Source of the DNA: Ochromonas danica
Lineage: Eukaryota > Sar > Chrysophyceae > Chromulinales > Chromulinaceae
Reading direction: 5' to 3'
NCBI GenBank assembly: GCA_015146655.1
Contig: VKHL01000009.1
Location: 124,001 to 188,000, forward strand
Length of the DNA: 64,000 nt
Below the pieces are notes generated by a model. It was not told the DNA's origin. It did no database searches and saw only the letters and a program-made list of their open reading frames with translations. The position numbers and the translations under genes were made by a program. Shown here one piece after another: positions 22,612 to 33,852 of the stretch (within the stretch, counting starts at the first letter, position 1; each line of letters starts with the position of its first letter).

Positions 22612-23171
22612 TTACTTATCAAACCAAGTTCTATCGCGTTTAGTGTGTTCTTTCATGGCCATGAGATAAGCATTCTTAGCAGCAGTCTTGGGATCATAAT
22701 CCATATAACCTGCTACATGGAAGCTGCTATGAGAACGTGCACGAAGCAGAGCTTGACGATGAGAACTTGCACGAATCTCATCTAACAAGGGTTTCAATTC
22801 CCCACTAGGTTTTACAAGATGATCAGACGATCGTATCTGACTTGGAGAGTGTTGAGAGAAGAAGCTCATGGGATTCCATGACCAAGAATTGCCTCCATCA
22901 TCACGACCAATAGTCGTCGCCTAGAATAAGCCATCATTAAGACAGTTGGTTAGCATAGAACCATGGCAAAAGATACAAGCAAGCAAGCAAGCGAGTCTAC
23001 CATTTGAAGGGAGGTGGTGGCAGTTTTTCTTCCTGCTGAAGAGGAAGAAAGCAGGCCTGAGAGAGATCGAATAATTTGTCTTTTCCACAAGGTTTCCACA
23101 TGGAAAGCTTGGATAATCCAAGAACAAATAGCGCAGATAAGAGTGAATAACTTAGTCTTGCGAATTCTCAT
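22612..23171 (-). CDS. Small single-pass membrane protein, uncharacterised
   Basis: Exons 23171-23001 and 22920-22612, with an 80-nt GT-AG phase-0 intron, give 159 residues. The basic start MRIRKTK is followed by a hydrophobic helix LFTLICAICSWIIQAF (residues 8-23), suggesting a signal anchor. The second exon encodes a soluble helical tail with a DYDPKTAAKNAYLMAMKEH segment. No family was recognised. The first exon was found by extending the frame of the 3' part through a good acceptor at 22921. The foldback at 23439-23555 lies about 270 bp upstream. Confidence 0.5.
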
Positions 23172-23438
23172 GATATCGTAAATTGTAATATCCTATAGTG
23201 TTCAATAATAAGAATAATGATCTTAATAAGAATCTCTCTCCTAGTAGGTAGACTAGACTAGATGATGTGAGAGCGGTAGAGTAGAGAGGGAGCAGTTGAT
23301 GGATTGTTGAGTTGTGATTGTTGTGATTGTTGTTGTTGTTGAGGTTCTCTTTGTGATGCACAGCCACTCTCTGAGAAACAGTCACCCAGTGTCGGTCATG
23401 TGTCATGTCTCTCAGTGTCAGTGCTGCGCCCGTACAGG

Positions 23439-23555
23439 CCTTTCGTATTTCGGGATTTTCGTTTAGCGCGATTTTCGGGATAAAACGCGCAGCTCGCATG
23501 GAAAACGACTTGTCAAACGCGTTTTATCGTCACGAAAATCCCGAAATACGAAAGG
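23439..23555. repeat. Foldback repeat with 24-bp perfect arms
   Basis: Outer arms at 23439-23462 and 23532-23555 are perfect 24-bp reverse complements. A second inner pair, ATAAAACGCG/CGCGTTTTAT, lies at 23480-23489 and 23518-23527. The arm contains CGTATTTCGGGATTTTCG, related to the foldback at 20802. It sits between the start of the small membrane protein gene and the 3' end of the PIKfyve gene. Reading frames across it that repeat ENPEIRKA are by-products of the inversion. Confidence 0.9.
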
Positions 23556-23774
23556 CTGGTACACCGTCTGCTGTGTTTCGTCTCTTTCTCTCCCTTGGCC
23601 CACTCCTTTCCTTTCGGTTACGCTGCCACCACCAACAAATCAACTTCATCTTCAACTCCATCTCTCAGTGGACAATTTAATTCATCCCACAGCACGCAAA
23701 TGAAATTAATTCATTTCAACAGTCAACAATCCTAAGGCTAAAGTATTAGCAATAGAAAAAGACATGGAACTAAT

Positions 23775-26700
23775 TTAAGCCTCATAAGCAATCCATTTGT
23801 CTGGAACAGTCATGAAATAGCGCTCCATAGCAGTCGTAAAGCGCTTTCGGTACTGCGATGGTTGAATAATGGTTGGCTCCGCTTGACCAGTTAGCATACC
23901 TACAGAACCCTTTCCTACTCTCTCCATCTTCTTGATGATATCGTACTGTGATAGAATATCATCATAACGACAAATAATCTTATCAGAATGTTCAAACAAA
24001 TCAAGTTAGAGGGACTGACCTGTCTCAAGAAGTCGATAATGCCCACAGTGAGTTCATGATTCTTGTCATCAAAACCAACAAGAATAGAATAATCCACGAC
24101 ATTCACAATGGAAAGAAAAAGCGTATCATTCTGTACAGCTTTGTGGAAGAAGATCTTCGCACGATGCTTGAGAGGAAAAGGTCTGCCCTTGGTGAATTCC
24201 ATGAGATTATCATCAAGGAGCACTTGTGGAATACGTTTAACAGAGTCAATCATTGCAGAAAGATCTGATTGACGATCCATTCCATCAGGCAGTCCACTAC
24301 CTCGACCAGCATCAGAGAAACTCAAATCATCCGAGCCAACAGTCGACGATCGCATTTTAAGAATACGCCGAGCACGTCTTCTCTTTACCAATAACTAGAA
24401 GACAATTTTCCCATCATAAGCATAAGAACATTTGCAACAAAAAGATTTGGTTTAAAGAAGAGATGGGATCTTACTTCATCCACAGAGTCGGCTTTTTGGC
24501 CAACCAACTCCACATAGCGAGCACGACTGCTTCCTTTCAAATCGAAAGTGCGACTCACAGAGCGCTCATAGAAGATATTCTCCATGACCACCACATTCTC
24601 TGTGCCCTTCTTACCTGTTTCTTTGTTATCAAAGCGAACAGTGTACACCCCCAATATCTTGCACAACAGAGAGGGCAGATTGTGGAAGTACGCTCTTGCC
24701 ATGTATTCTACCCAAGAACGAAGAAAAACTCAGTAAACAGGTAGCACACATATATGGCGATAGATGCAGAACTCACCGAAATAAGCAGGTGCGAAATCAA
24801 GGAACATTTGTAATTCAACACGAGACACCACTTTAATAACTAGACGTTCATCAGAAGTCTTGGCAAAGGCAGCACCGGACTTTCCACCTTGTGCAACCCA
24901 CCGATTGGTCATTGCAAGTGAGCGAATGAAATTCTCACGACAATCCTCATCATGAAAATAACAAGTCCGCAATGCCTCAAACTGTTTGGCACGATACACC
25001 TGGCATTGAAATTTACAAACATGATTTCCTTGATCATCATAATCGTCGAAGCGCACGCGGATATTTGATTTGTCCTGTGAAGTCAACTGCCTTTCAATAG
25101 GATTATCCATCGTGCTTTCGAATTTCGGTTCTGAACCCTCCGATCGCTGGTTATCTGCACTTGAATATGGGTCACCAGTACCTACTGTGGTAGTATTAAC
25201 GGAGCTCTTGTCACTGCCACGCTCCCATTCAGGTAATGGTGAGGTAATAGTTCCGCTTCTTGGTGTTCGAGAAGCTGTTGAAGTTGGAGATCGAAGATCA
25301 ACTTCCTCTACCTCCGTTATCCCATCCGCAGCCTTGCTAAAATCATTTGGGAATAGGCCACTACTTCCTCCAAATGCAGCATCCGCATGATTCGACATAT
25401 TTGTATTATCCTCATTATTCGAAGAAAACCCTTCCATAAATGTGTTCAATCCGTATGTGCTGGGGTTTTTCGACAAGACTTGACTAGACGGCAGAGAAGT
25501 TGGATCAGCATCTTCGTTGTCCAAATCATGCTCTTCCAAATGCTCTTCAGGAATGGGTTCCAGATTGTTGTTTGTGACATCAATCTTAACAAGCTTCTTC
25601 TTCTTTTGAAATGGCAAGGAAAGTGTATTAAGAGCTGTCTCTGCAGCGGATGTAACCACAGTCTTCTCACTGACCGTGGGTGTGCTCATTTCACTAATGT
25701 TCTGCTTCTCACTAGCATTAGCTGAAGGTTCCATATCTTGAGGCATGATATCAGCATCCATTTGATCAATGTTCTCATTAATGGAAGTCTGTAAATCGTC
25801 ATAATATTCTTGAGATGCTAATGCATATGCAATGACAGAAGCCAAGACATCTTCAGAGACAGCAATAACTTCGCCATTACGACCAGGTTTCAATCCAAAT
25901 CGTCCATTGCTGAAATCTCCCAAAGGAACAATAAACTTGCGTTGGTCATCAGCATTGTTGTCCTTGTTACCCGCCAAGAACCTGGAAAGAACTTTAGTGA
26001 TTCGACTCATTTTGTCGCCAGGTTTCTCAGCAGTTCGACGACTTTGCTCTAAGACGGCACGATAAAGTGAGGACAATCCAAGAGGTTGAGCACTGACGGG
26101 ATTCGATTCACTCGCTTGAATGATTGCTTGAGCTTGAGCAATAATGGAAGGCACGGAGTCCGCGGTCGATACTGGTTGCAGAGAGATAGGTGAATGCAAA
26201 GAATCTTTCGTCGAGTGAGGGGCACTAAAGGAATCCAAGACCCGAGGAGGCGAAGAAGCCAATCCGCCTTCTTCAGCTCTGCTCAGGTCCTGGGTAACAG
26301 CCTCAACCAATTGTTTCTTATTACTATGATAATCAGCATCTGCTTCGACATTAGTATCCAGCAAATCATTAGTTCCCATCGTACTCACGACGGCTGGGTT
26401 CGGAGCAATAATGCTCAATTGGCTGCTATGTTGTTGCTGCTGTTGCTGTTGCTGCAGCAACATATTCCTGACGGAATCCAAGAATCGATAGATCGTCTCA
26501 ATGCGAGTGTTCCAACGCATGGCGCGCAAAAACGTATTGCGCATCAGAGTAGCGGGAAAATGAAGGGCGACGATAGGATTAACTTCGGTCACGGCCAAAT
26601 CTTGGAAAATATCTCTGTCTCCAATTTCAGACTGTGCATCCAAATCAGTAGGCCGAATAAATGCCGATTCTCGTTCTTTCTTACTCAGACTTTCCGATTC

Positions 26701-29700
26701 AGCAAGTGTCATTGTTTCTTCTTGGCTCAATGGAGCGGGAGACCAACCACTCTCACTATTATTCTCTGAGCTGACGTCACTGGGTCTCACCGGCTTCGTC
26801 AACTTCTCCGTGAGTATATTGCGAACTTTGTTTTCATTATCGATATCAGCATAAGCTCTTGGAATACACTCATAAGTTTTCAAAAGATCCTCCAAAAACG
26901 TGATTGAGAGCGTGTTCAGCTCACTTTCCATCATGCGTACATCTGCCATTGCAAGGCAGAGATCTTCATGCCTTCCCACCAACACATCCTTAATCTCTTT
27001 CTCTAGTTCAAACATAGCAATGCGAAACTCATCCATAAGTAATATGTGCTTCGATGGCAACTGAGCTAGCAATTGAAGGGTCTGTTGGCGATGAATATCT
27101 TCTGGGAAGGACATACCGTCGCGAATATGCAAAGCATAAGCATGAATTGGCACAAATTCAAAGATAGCAACATAATTCTCACAGGTAAGAGACAGAATAT
27201 GCGAATCTCTCAAACTGTGGTTGCATCCAGGAGCCTGACAGCGAGCAGAGCGATTATAGAATGTGATTTCCAAAAACTTGCCGAAACTCATTTTCCACGT
27301 TTCATCACTCAAAAGACGCGAAGGAGTGACAACGCGTCCACAATCCTTACAATAAGACGATAAATACAAAGGTGCATTATGCGGATCTCTATTCAAATAA
27401 GCGTTTTCATCCGAGGGAGCATTGCCTGCTTTACGCACAGTAATATCAATTCTCCCAGGACGATGAACAAAACTAAGGGTTTGATCCAACATTCGTGGTT
27501 CTTTATGCCCTCCTCGACTTAATTGAAAGCAGTTTTCAATTATAAACTGCCCCAACGCTATATCATGCTTTGTATAGTATTTAATTCCTTTCACATCAGC
27601 AGGAGATTTTTGCGCCGGAATTCCAGTGGATCCCTCGCCCATTAGCAATGAAGTAATAAGAAGCGTCTGTTGATTTTCCACATAAAATTTGGCAAGATGC
27701 TTTGTCTTGAAAAGTTGCGTCCCAATCAATTCTCTGCCAAAAGGTAGATTATAATCAATGTCCAAAGAGGTGGACAGCAGCTGCCTCTCTTGTCTTTTCT
27801 TCGCCAAGGGTACAGTCTCGACATACTCCGAGAGTAAGGAACTTGCATCGTTCAATTTATTAGCTGTGATGTTCTCATCTACTATTTCATCATCAATATC
27901 ACTGCTATCATCGTAAAAGACAGCATCGGGAGCGGAAGGCAAGTCTGCATTACGATCAAGATAATAAGCAACTTCAAGACGCAAATGATAAGCAACAACA
28001 ATAGAAAAAGAAAGAATTTGTTTCACTTGGGAAAGGACAGTTCGATCACCACCTCTCAGCACAATAGTACAGCCTCTTTCGGGAGGACAGCCTTGGATAT
28101 AGGCATAGGTGGATCCGCGGGAAATTCTTGTTCTCAACACCCGGCGTGGCTGCAGGCTACTATCTTTCTCTGGGTCATCCTGAACCAATCTCATCCAGAA
28201 CTGCCCACAAGTTCCGAGGCATTCCTCTCCAAACTGCTTCACTACATTGTCAGTGGAAGGTAGCACCATAGCACCCGTCATACGCCTGGGAAGAAAGAAC
28301 AATAATTATGGCATTATGTCATTATGGGACTGGAAAACCAAAGATAATCGATGCAGCTTACGCAACACGTTCCAAAAGCTCAACTTTAACATTTTGCATC
28401 ACGATGACATTGTGTTCACACAGTAACTCTTGAGCTTTGCGAGCAACAGATCTGCCTACGAGAATAATATCTAAAACAAAATACAACAAACAAACAACAT
28501 GGTCACTAAGAAGCAATCACCAAAGCAAGCTATAACTAACCTGGTTTGAGAGACATTAGCTTTTGGACGAGAATCTCCATAAACTTGTCCTCTTGCTCAA
28601 TCAAAGTATCCATAGAGGATAGCTTCATATCTGTCCGTTGGAATTCTATCCCACTTGCTATAAGAAGGATGCGAGGGTTTTCTTTCCACCCACCAGCAGC
28701 CATCTTCTTATGTGCAACATTCTTGCGAAAAACCACTCCATCGATGTAGACACTCTCCGACCTCAGTCCACCAGGAATAATCTTGATCTTCACATAAGGA
28801 CGAATATCCAGACTATCACCAGCACGCACATCAGGATCGACCGAGGAAACAACTTCTTTTACTAAGTTGACTATGATATCTTTCCAATCATTTTTCTGTG
28901 CAGCGATCTCACTATGATCAACCAAGCGTTCAACAATTCCAATGAGATGGTTTGAGGCCCTAACAAATCACACGATGGATAGATTTGTAATTAGTCATGA
29001 GAGATCATATCCAACATGACATAGAAAAGACAAGCAAACCTGTTCTGTAGGTTTAGCATAGTTCTTGAAGTTTCAATCGCTGGATCTGCATCCACTGGTT
29101 GCTGTTGTAGCTGCTGTTGTTGTATCTTCATCTGCTTAAATTTAAACTCAACCACAGATTTATCAGATAGCTTCTTTTTCAAGCTTCTAGACTCTTTCTC
29201 AGCTTGTTCTGCTGCTTGTTCATAACAAGAACGACATGCACGGACTGATCCCTGCATATTCAACAGACTGCCTTCAATAAAATACGATGAGCAGTTATTA
29301 CAAAACACTTGACCACACAGACGACAATGATGTCTTCGACGATACATGGTAAAGGCCTCTTCACAACCATAACAGACTTTACAATATTTATCAGGCATCC
29401 AGAATTCTTTCAATCGTTTGGTGTCAGATGTTTTGGTATTGCCATCTGTGGGAAGACTGCTGTTATTCTGTGTTGCTTCTGGATCTAATAGGATAGGTAA
29501 GGTATGCTTTTTATTATCTCCAAAGGCTGGGAACTCCGCGAAGCTAATTTTGGACAGAGCAGTGCAAGGCAGGGCAGTAGAGGGAAAATGAGGAAAACAT
29601 AACACAGAAGAAGAAACAGCAAATCCCTGGAAATCTTCTTACCCCCACTGAGGATCCACTTTCACTAAGACATTTTGATCTTCACTTGCAAGGAAATTTT

Positions 29701-29716
29701 TAGTGAGTTTCCACAT
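23775..29716 (-). CDS. 1-phosphatidylinositol-3-phosphate 5-kinase (PIKfyve/Fab1)
   Basis: This lipid kinase makes PI(3,5)P2 on endosomes and vacuoles. Eight exons were placed: 29716-29643, 29543-29040, 28959-28541, 28470-28362, 28285-24777, 24707-24475, 24394-24020 and 23945-23775. Phases close throughout, giving 1797 residues. A FYVE finger (about residues 73-135, RRHHCRLCG) binds PI3P. A chaperonin-like CCT domain follows, with NVIVMQNVK and GCTIVLRGG, then a Cys-rich region (CKDCGRVVTPSR). The C-terminal PIP kinase has GGKSGAAF, FDLKGS, LLDDNLMEF, DYSILVGFD and VGIIDFLRQ. A disordered insert rich in Ser and Gln lies between. No DEP domain is seen. Its 5' end faces the tetraspanin-like gene across about 300 bp. 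Confidence 0.95.
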
Positions 29717-30015
29717 GACACAGCTGCTACTTTTATTGGCACTGGTGCTCCAATAAGTAGAAAACGATCTTCTTCTAATTAGTTCTCCTGGTCTATGACG
29801 ATCAGAGCACAAGGAGATCTTACCCCAGATACCCAGACAGTATAGCCAGACGGCCTGGTACTCAAATATCCAGATTAGATGGTCTAGCCATTTAGTCTGG
29901 CGAAATAACGAACGAAACGTTTGAATCAATAAATCAATTAATACTACTACTAAATAATAAATAGAAGAGGAAGAAGAATCAGTCCTATCCACCTTCGCTG
30001 TGGGCTCGAAGAAGT

Positions 30016-31211
30016 ATGTGTAACATTCCTTCTATTCGATTAATTGTAAAAGTGTTTAATTGGATCAAAGGATCCGTGGCGATTTATGTCTTTGCCATTG
30101 GCATTTACTTGGCGTCCTCCACAGACTTCCAACAAGCCTTTGGCACGCAGTATGTCTCCTATGGACTCAGTCTTATCTTCTTAGCCTTACTATCCTTTGG
30201 CATGATCTTTCCTTTCCATTATGGTGTGAATCGTCACAATCGCTTTCTCATTCTGTTTGTCTTTATCATGGACACCATCGTCTTTGCCGAGTTACTAAAT
30301 TTTGGTTTGACAATTAGTAGCTATACCACTTCTGAATTTAGCAAAGACTTACAAAATGATTGTCTTCGCAACACTCCACAGAAATACACCGCAGAGCAAT
30401 GCAACGCCTTCTATGAGGCTGACCGCACGGCAGGTTTCCGTCTGGTTTGGGAGTATTACTTCTCCAAGAAGTCCAACAAGAAGTCCTATCAGGTTATTAC
30501 TACTATGGGTGAAGGGTTATGTTGTGGGTTTTACCAGCCTTTCAAATGTAAAAACAACACTGACAAGTTTCCCAGCAATCGTCTGACTACCGGCATTAAA
30601 TCAAACTTCTTGAAAGCACGTGTTCAGTGCTCGACTTATGCTAACTACTATCCTGAACAAGACAATTGTAAATATGTTATTGATTACTCGACCAATCCTG
30701 TCACCGTTGCTGGTTGTCGTTATGATTTGGGGGCGGGCAATTGTCTGGACACCACTGTTGAAGCCGACTCAATAGGTTGTGCTTCCTATGTAGAAGACTG
30801 GGTGGTTGATAAAATCTCTCCTCATGCGATCATGTTGATCGTTTCTTCCTTCATAAATCTCCTCTACATGCTGATAGCATGTTGTATGTGGTGGAAGAGA
30901 AGAGAAACAGATGTTTTCCCGGAATTCATTGTAGGGAATAAGGTAGGGTATACACAATCCCTTACACTTTCAGATAGAGTTGTATTGATTGCTTTCCTGG
31001 GTGATTACAGAAAGCGCTTCGTTATCGGGAAGTGAAAGATCAATTCGAGCTTGTTCCTCATCCAGGCATCTTGGTGGAAGAAGGATTTTTGCCCGCGGAG
31101 GAAGAAAAGGAAAGTGACGCTACTGATGGAAATTCAGGGTCAATAGAGAGCTCGTCTGGGAATGATGATGATGGATCTTCGAAAGATATCGAGTCCAGTG
31201 TGGAATCGTAG
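30016..31211 (+). CDS. Tetraspanin-like four-TM membrane protein
   Basis: Exons 30016-30942 and 31011-31211 (68-nt intron, phase 0) give 375 residues. Four hydrophobic helices are evident: three in the first 110 residues and one after a large extracellular loop. That loop contains a GLCCGFYQPFKC stretch resembling the CCG motif of tetraspanins, and further cysteines (CRYDLGAGNC, IGCASYVED) that would form disulfides. The last helix is followed by CCMWWKRR and an acidic Ser-rich tail from exon 2. The fold and topology fit tetraspanins, but spacing is unusual, so the family call is moderate. Such proteins organise membrane microdomains. Confidence 0.65.
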
Positions 31212-31732
31212 ACTAGACGGAAATAATAGGTGCAGTAATTAGACTCAAACAATCTTCGGGAAACGTAATGTGTATGACTTTGTATAATACTAGTATGAGC
31301 TTAACGTGCTTGATTTTCTTGTAATATAGAGCAATGAATCTTGCTATACCTTATTTTCACAGAGCAACCCAGGCCCACTTACAACCGTTAAATCAATCAC
31401 TTGCCTAAATCAGATTCATTGGTGGTATGTTGTTGAAGTTGGAGAATATTCGATTTATAAGTCAATAAAAAAGAGTTTTAGAATGACTTCCATTCACTTC
31501 CGCGCTTCAACAGCAGAGTGGCGCTGCGCTGCCCTGCAGTGCCAGTGCCGCTTCTTCTTTCTGTACCATAACAACCTTCATTACCAACCAAAGACAGCAC
31601 TGTTCCAACTTCAGAGTTTATCACAATAGACACTCTGTTAGAGACTGCTGGAGATAGATATAGAGTATTTAACATAGCTTGCTAGGAAGTAGTGATTCTG
31701 CGTCTAAATAGAAAGTGGCTAAGAGTTGAAAG
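31212..31732. other. Spacer
   Basis: About 520 bp between two plus-strand genes. A GC-rich patch near 31500-31552 (repeats of CAGTGCC/GCGCTGC type) interrupts AT-rich sequence. No gene or clear element is seen. Confidence 0.5.
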
Positions 31733-32779
31733 ATGAGCAGTGCCACAGATGTTATTGTGAACATAGTTTGTCCACTTGTTGGTGTTTTGATATCAAATGC
31801 AATGTGGTTATCGCCTTATTCCTTGGTTATGAAAGCTCGACAGAACAGACATCTTGGCGATGTAAACCCCATTCCTTTTGCTATGACTTTCGTCAACAAT
31901 ATTGGTTGGGTTGTCTATTCTGCTATGCTTTCTAATTATTACATCTTCTTCTCGAGTATTTTTGGCATTATCTTTGGCTTGTTCTATACAGTAACATGCT
32001 TGACTATTATAGCCAAGGAAGCGTATGAGGATGAGTTCACGACGTTGTATGTCATAGCTGAGGGAATGCTGTTGGGTGGGTTGTTCTTCTGGAGCATGAT
32101 TGGTATCGTGCAAACTTCGATATTTAAATCATTCGACGATCCTGATGAGCAAGCGACTAAGATGGTTGGATACCTTTGTGCGTTTTTCAACATTTGTTAT
32201 TATGCAGCACCTTTGTCGAGCATGTTTCAAGTCATCGCCACCAAGAATGCCTCGTCTCTTTATCTTCCAGCTATTTTAGTGAATAGCTTGAACGCAACCA
32301 TGTGGTTATGCTATGGAGCATTTGGTCAAAATAACCCTGTGGTTTGGGGTCCCAGTTTGATTGGCTTGTTGCTCTCCATGACTCAGGTGGTGTTGGTCAT
32401 CAGATACCACAAGGGACCCTGGATACATGCTATTAAAGGTGCCACCACGGAGGAAACTATCAAAGTTAAAAGTAGAGTAGATGATGGTAACTCTCGTGGT
32501 AATCGCACCATGTCCTTTCTCATTTCAGATGTGGCATCGACTGGTAATTTGAATGCCAGCATTGATTTGGAAGAAGAGAGACTAAGAACGCTGACTTGGT
32601 CCGGCAAGGAAGTTGGCATGTCAATGAAGACGTTCGTTCTCTCAGACTCTCCTATTGGTGCTCGCAAAACGCGTACTTCTACTTTGGGGTCCATCAGATC
32701 AGCGAAATACTCCCAGGCAAGTGGTCAAAAGCCCAACCAAGAACAAATGAACCCTCTATTTGAAGGAGATTTAGAATAG
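31733..32779 (+). CDS. SWEET-type sugar transporter
   Basis: A single exon encodes 348 residues. There are seven TM helices arranged as two MtN3/saliva triple-helix bundles. The first contains a conserved MWLSPYSLV segment and FVNNIGWVVYSAM. The second contains YAAPLSSMFQVIATKNASSLYLPAILVN and NATMWLCYG. These match the SWEET pattern of a Pro in the first helix of each bundle and a conserved Asn and Trp lining the pore. The protein should move mono- or disaccharides by facilitated diffusion. A Ser/Thr-rich cytosolic tail of about 110 residues is longer than in plants and may be phosphorylated. Confidence 0.9.
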   Translation: MSSATDVIVNIVCPLVGVLISNAMWLSPYSLVMKARQNRHLGDVNPIPFAMTFVNNIGWVVYSAMLSNYYIFFSSIFGIIFGLFYTVTCLTIIAKEAYEDEFTTLYVIAEGMLLGGLFFWSMIGIVQTSIFKSFDDPDEQATKMVGYLCAFFNICYYAAPLSSMFQVIATKNASSLYLPAILVNSLNATMWLCYGAFGQNNPVVWGPSLIGLLLSMTQVVLVIRYHKGPWIHAIKGATTEETIKVKSRVDDGNSRGNRTMSFLISDVASTGNLNASIDLEEERLRTLTWSGKEVGMSMKTFVLSDSPIGARKTRTSTLGSIRSAKYSQASGQKPNQEQMNPLFEGDLE

Positions 32780-32922
32780 AATAGAAGCATGCTGACAACA
32801 GAAACATACTGCACACAGCTTGTAATTACCAACGATAAATACATGCAGCTTACTTAATAACAGCTTTTACATGGTTGATTTATAAAGCAGTAGAAGAAGG
32901 TTGCCACTTTTGCTGATCTAAT

Positions 32923-33708
32923 TTACCAGACTAAGTCGAAATCTAAATAGACATCTCTGTTAGGCTCCTCCACTAAAGTATAATGCCACCACTCTTGATC
33001 GTATGCTCGGAAGCCACAAGTTTCCATGACAGATCTGAGATAATTCCTCTGCTTCGTGTAGATCGCTGGCAGCACATCGGGCGAGCAGTCATGGTGAGAG
33101 AGGGAATGGAAGAGATCAAAGCTGCTGCCCATATCCACACTACCATCATCTACAAAGGGAAAGCCGTGCTCTTCTTCTTGGCAATCAACGAAAACTATCT
33201 CCTCCTCAGCACAGACTTCTGTTGTTGTTGTTAGTGTTGGTCTCAAGAGGCGACGCTGTTTTGGCAAAGGGGGCGATTTGAAAGTTTTGCCAATCTCAAG
33301 AATGGTGACATCTACCGTGCTCCCTCTACTATGACCTGATCGTTCTGCAATGTATCCCAAGTCAAACAGCTTCTCTCGATCTAGCGTAGGGTAATACACG
33401 GCTTTCTTGCCTTCAGCATCCACACTCAGTTGATCCGCACGGCTCCATGTCATAAAGCAATCTACTGCTTTTTGAGGTCGATAGCTATCATAGAGGACTA
33501 TGGAGTATCCATCTCGCAAGAAGATGGTTTGTGCTTGTTGCAAGGCTTGGCATGCTTCTTTCGTCAGAACAGCTCGTTTTCCACGATAACCATCAACTAC
33601 CTCGCCTGTAAAGTTCTCTCTTGTCGAATAACGAAGATCTTGAATTATTGAAGGAATGACTTCATCCACAAAGACGAAAGCCTCTGGCAATACCTCACTA
33701 ACACTCAT
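32923..33708 (-). CDS. D-alanyl-D-alanine dipeptidase (VanX/DdpX family)
   Basis: A single exon encodes 261 residues from the ATG at 33708. It has the complete M15D zinc-peptidase signature: Arg77 in YDSYRPQKAV, the zinc ligands His126 and Asp133 in SGHSRGSTVDVTI, and the catalytic Glu239 plus ligand His242 in EWWHYTL. In bacteria this enzyme hydrolyses D-Ala-D-Ala released from cell walls. In a phagotrophic or mixotrophic eukaryote it could help digest bacterial peptidoglycan; that role is an inference. An insert of about 40 residues before the conserved FDLFHS region is acidic and unlike bacterial forms. No signal peptide is visible. It is divergently paired with the gene at 33853, 144 bp away. 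Confidence 0.9.
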   Translation of the reverse strand: MSVSEVLPEAFVFVDEVIPSIIQDLRYSTRENFTGEVVDGYRGKRAVLTKEACQALQQAQTIFLRDGYSIVLYDSYRPQKAVDCFMTWSRADQLSVDAEGKKAVYYPTLDREKLFDLGYIAERSGHSRGSTVDVTILEIGKTFKSPPLPKQRRLLRPTLTTTTEVCAEEEIVFVDCQEEEHGFPFVDDGSVDMGSSFDLFHSLSHHDCSPDVLPAIYTKQRNYLRSVMETCGFRAYDQEWWHYTLVEEPNRDVYLDFDLVW

Positions 33709-33852
33709 CAAACAATGACATGATGACTGGGCGACAGAGATGACAGACAGGCTTCAAATGGCTAGATTTGGTATTCTGGGGGTAACTTCCCATTAGATGA
33801 GATTGGGATTGTGCTTTTGAACTAATGAGAGAAAGAAAGAAATAAGATAACA

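Noticed and set aside
23152-23680. Frames on both strands that repeat an ENPEIRKA motif
   Set aside because: The repetition comes from the two arms of the foldback at 23439-23555, not from a protein repeat.
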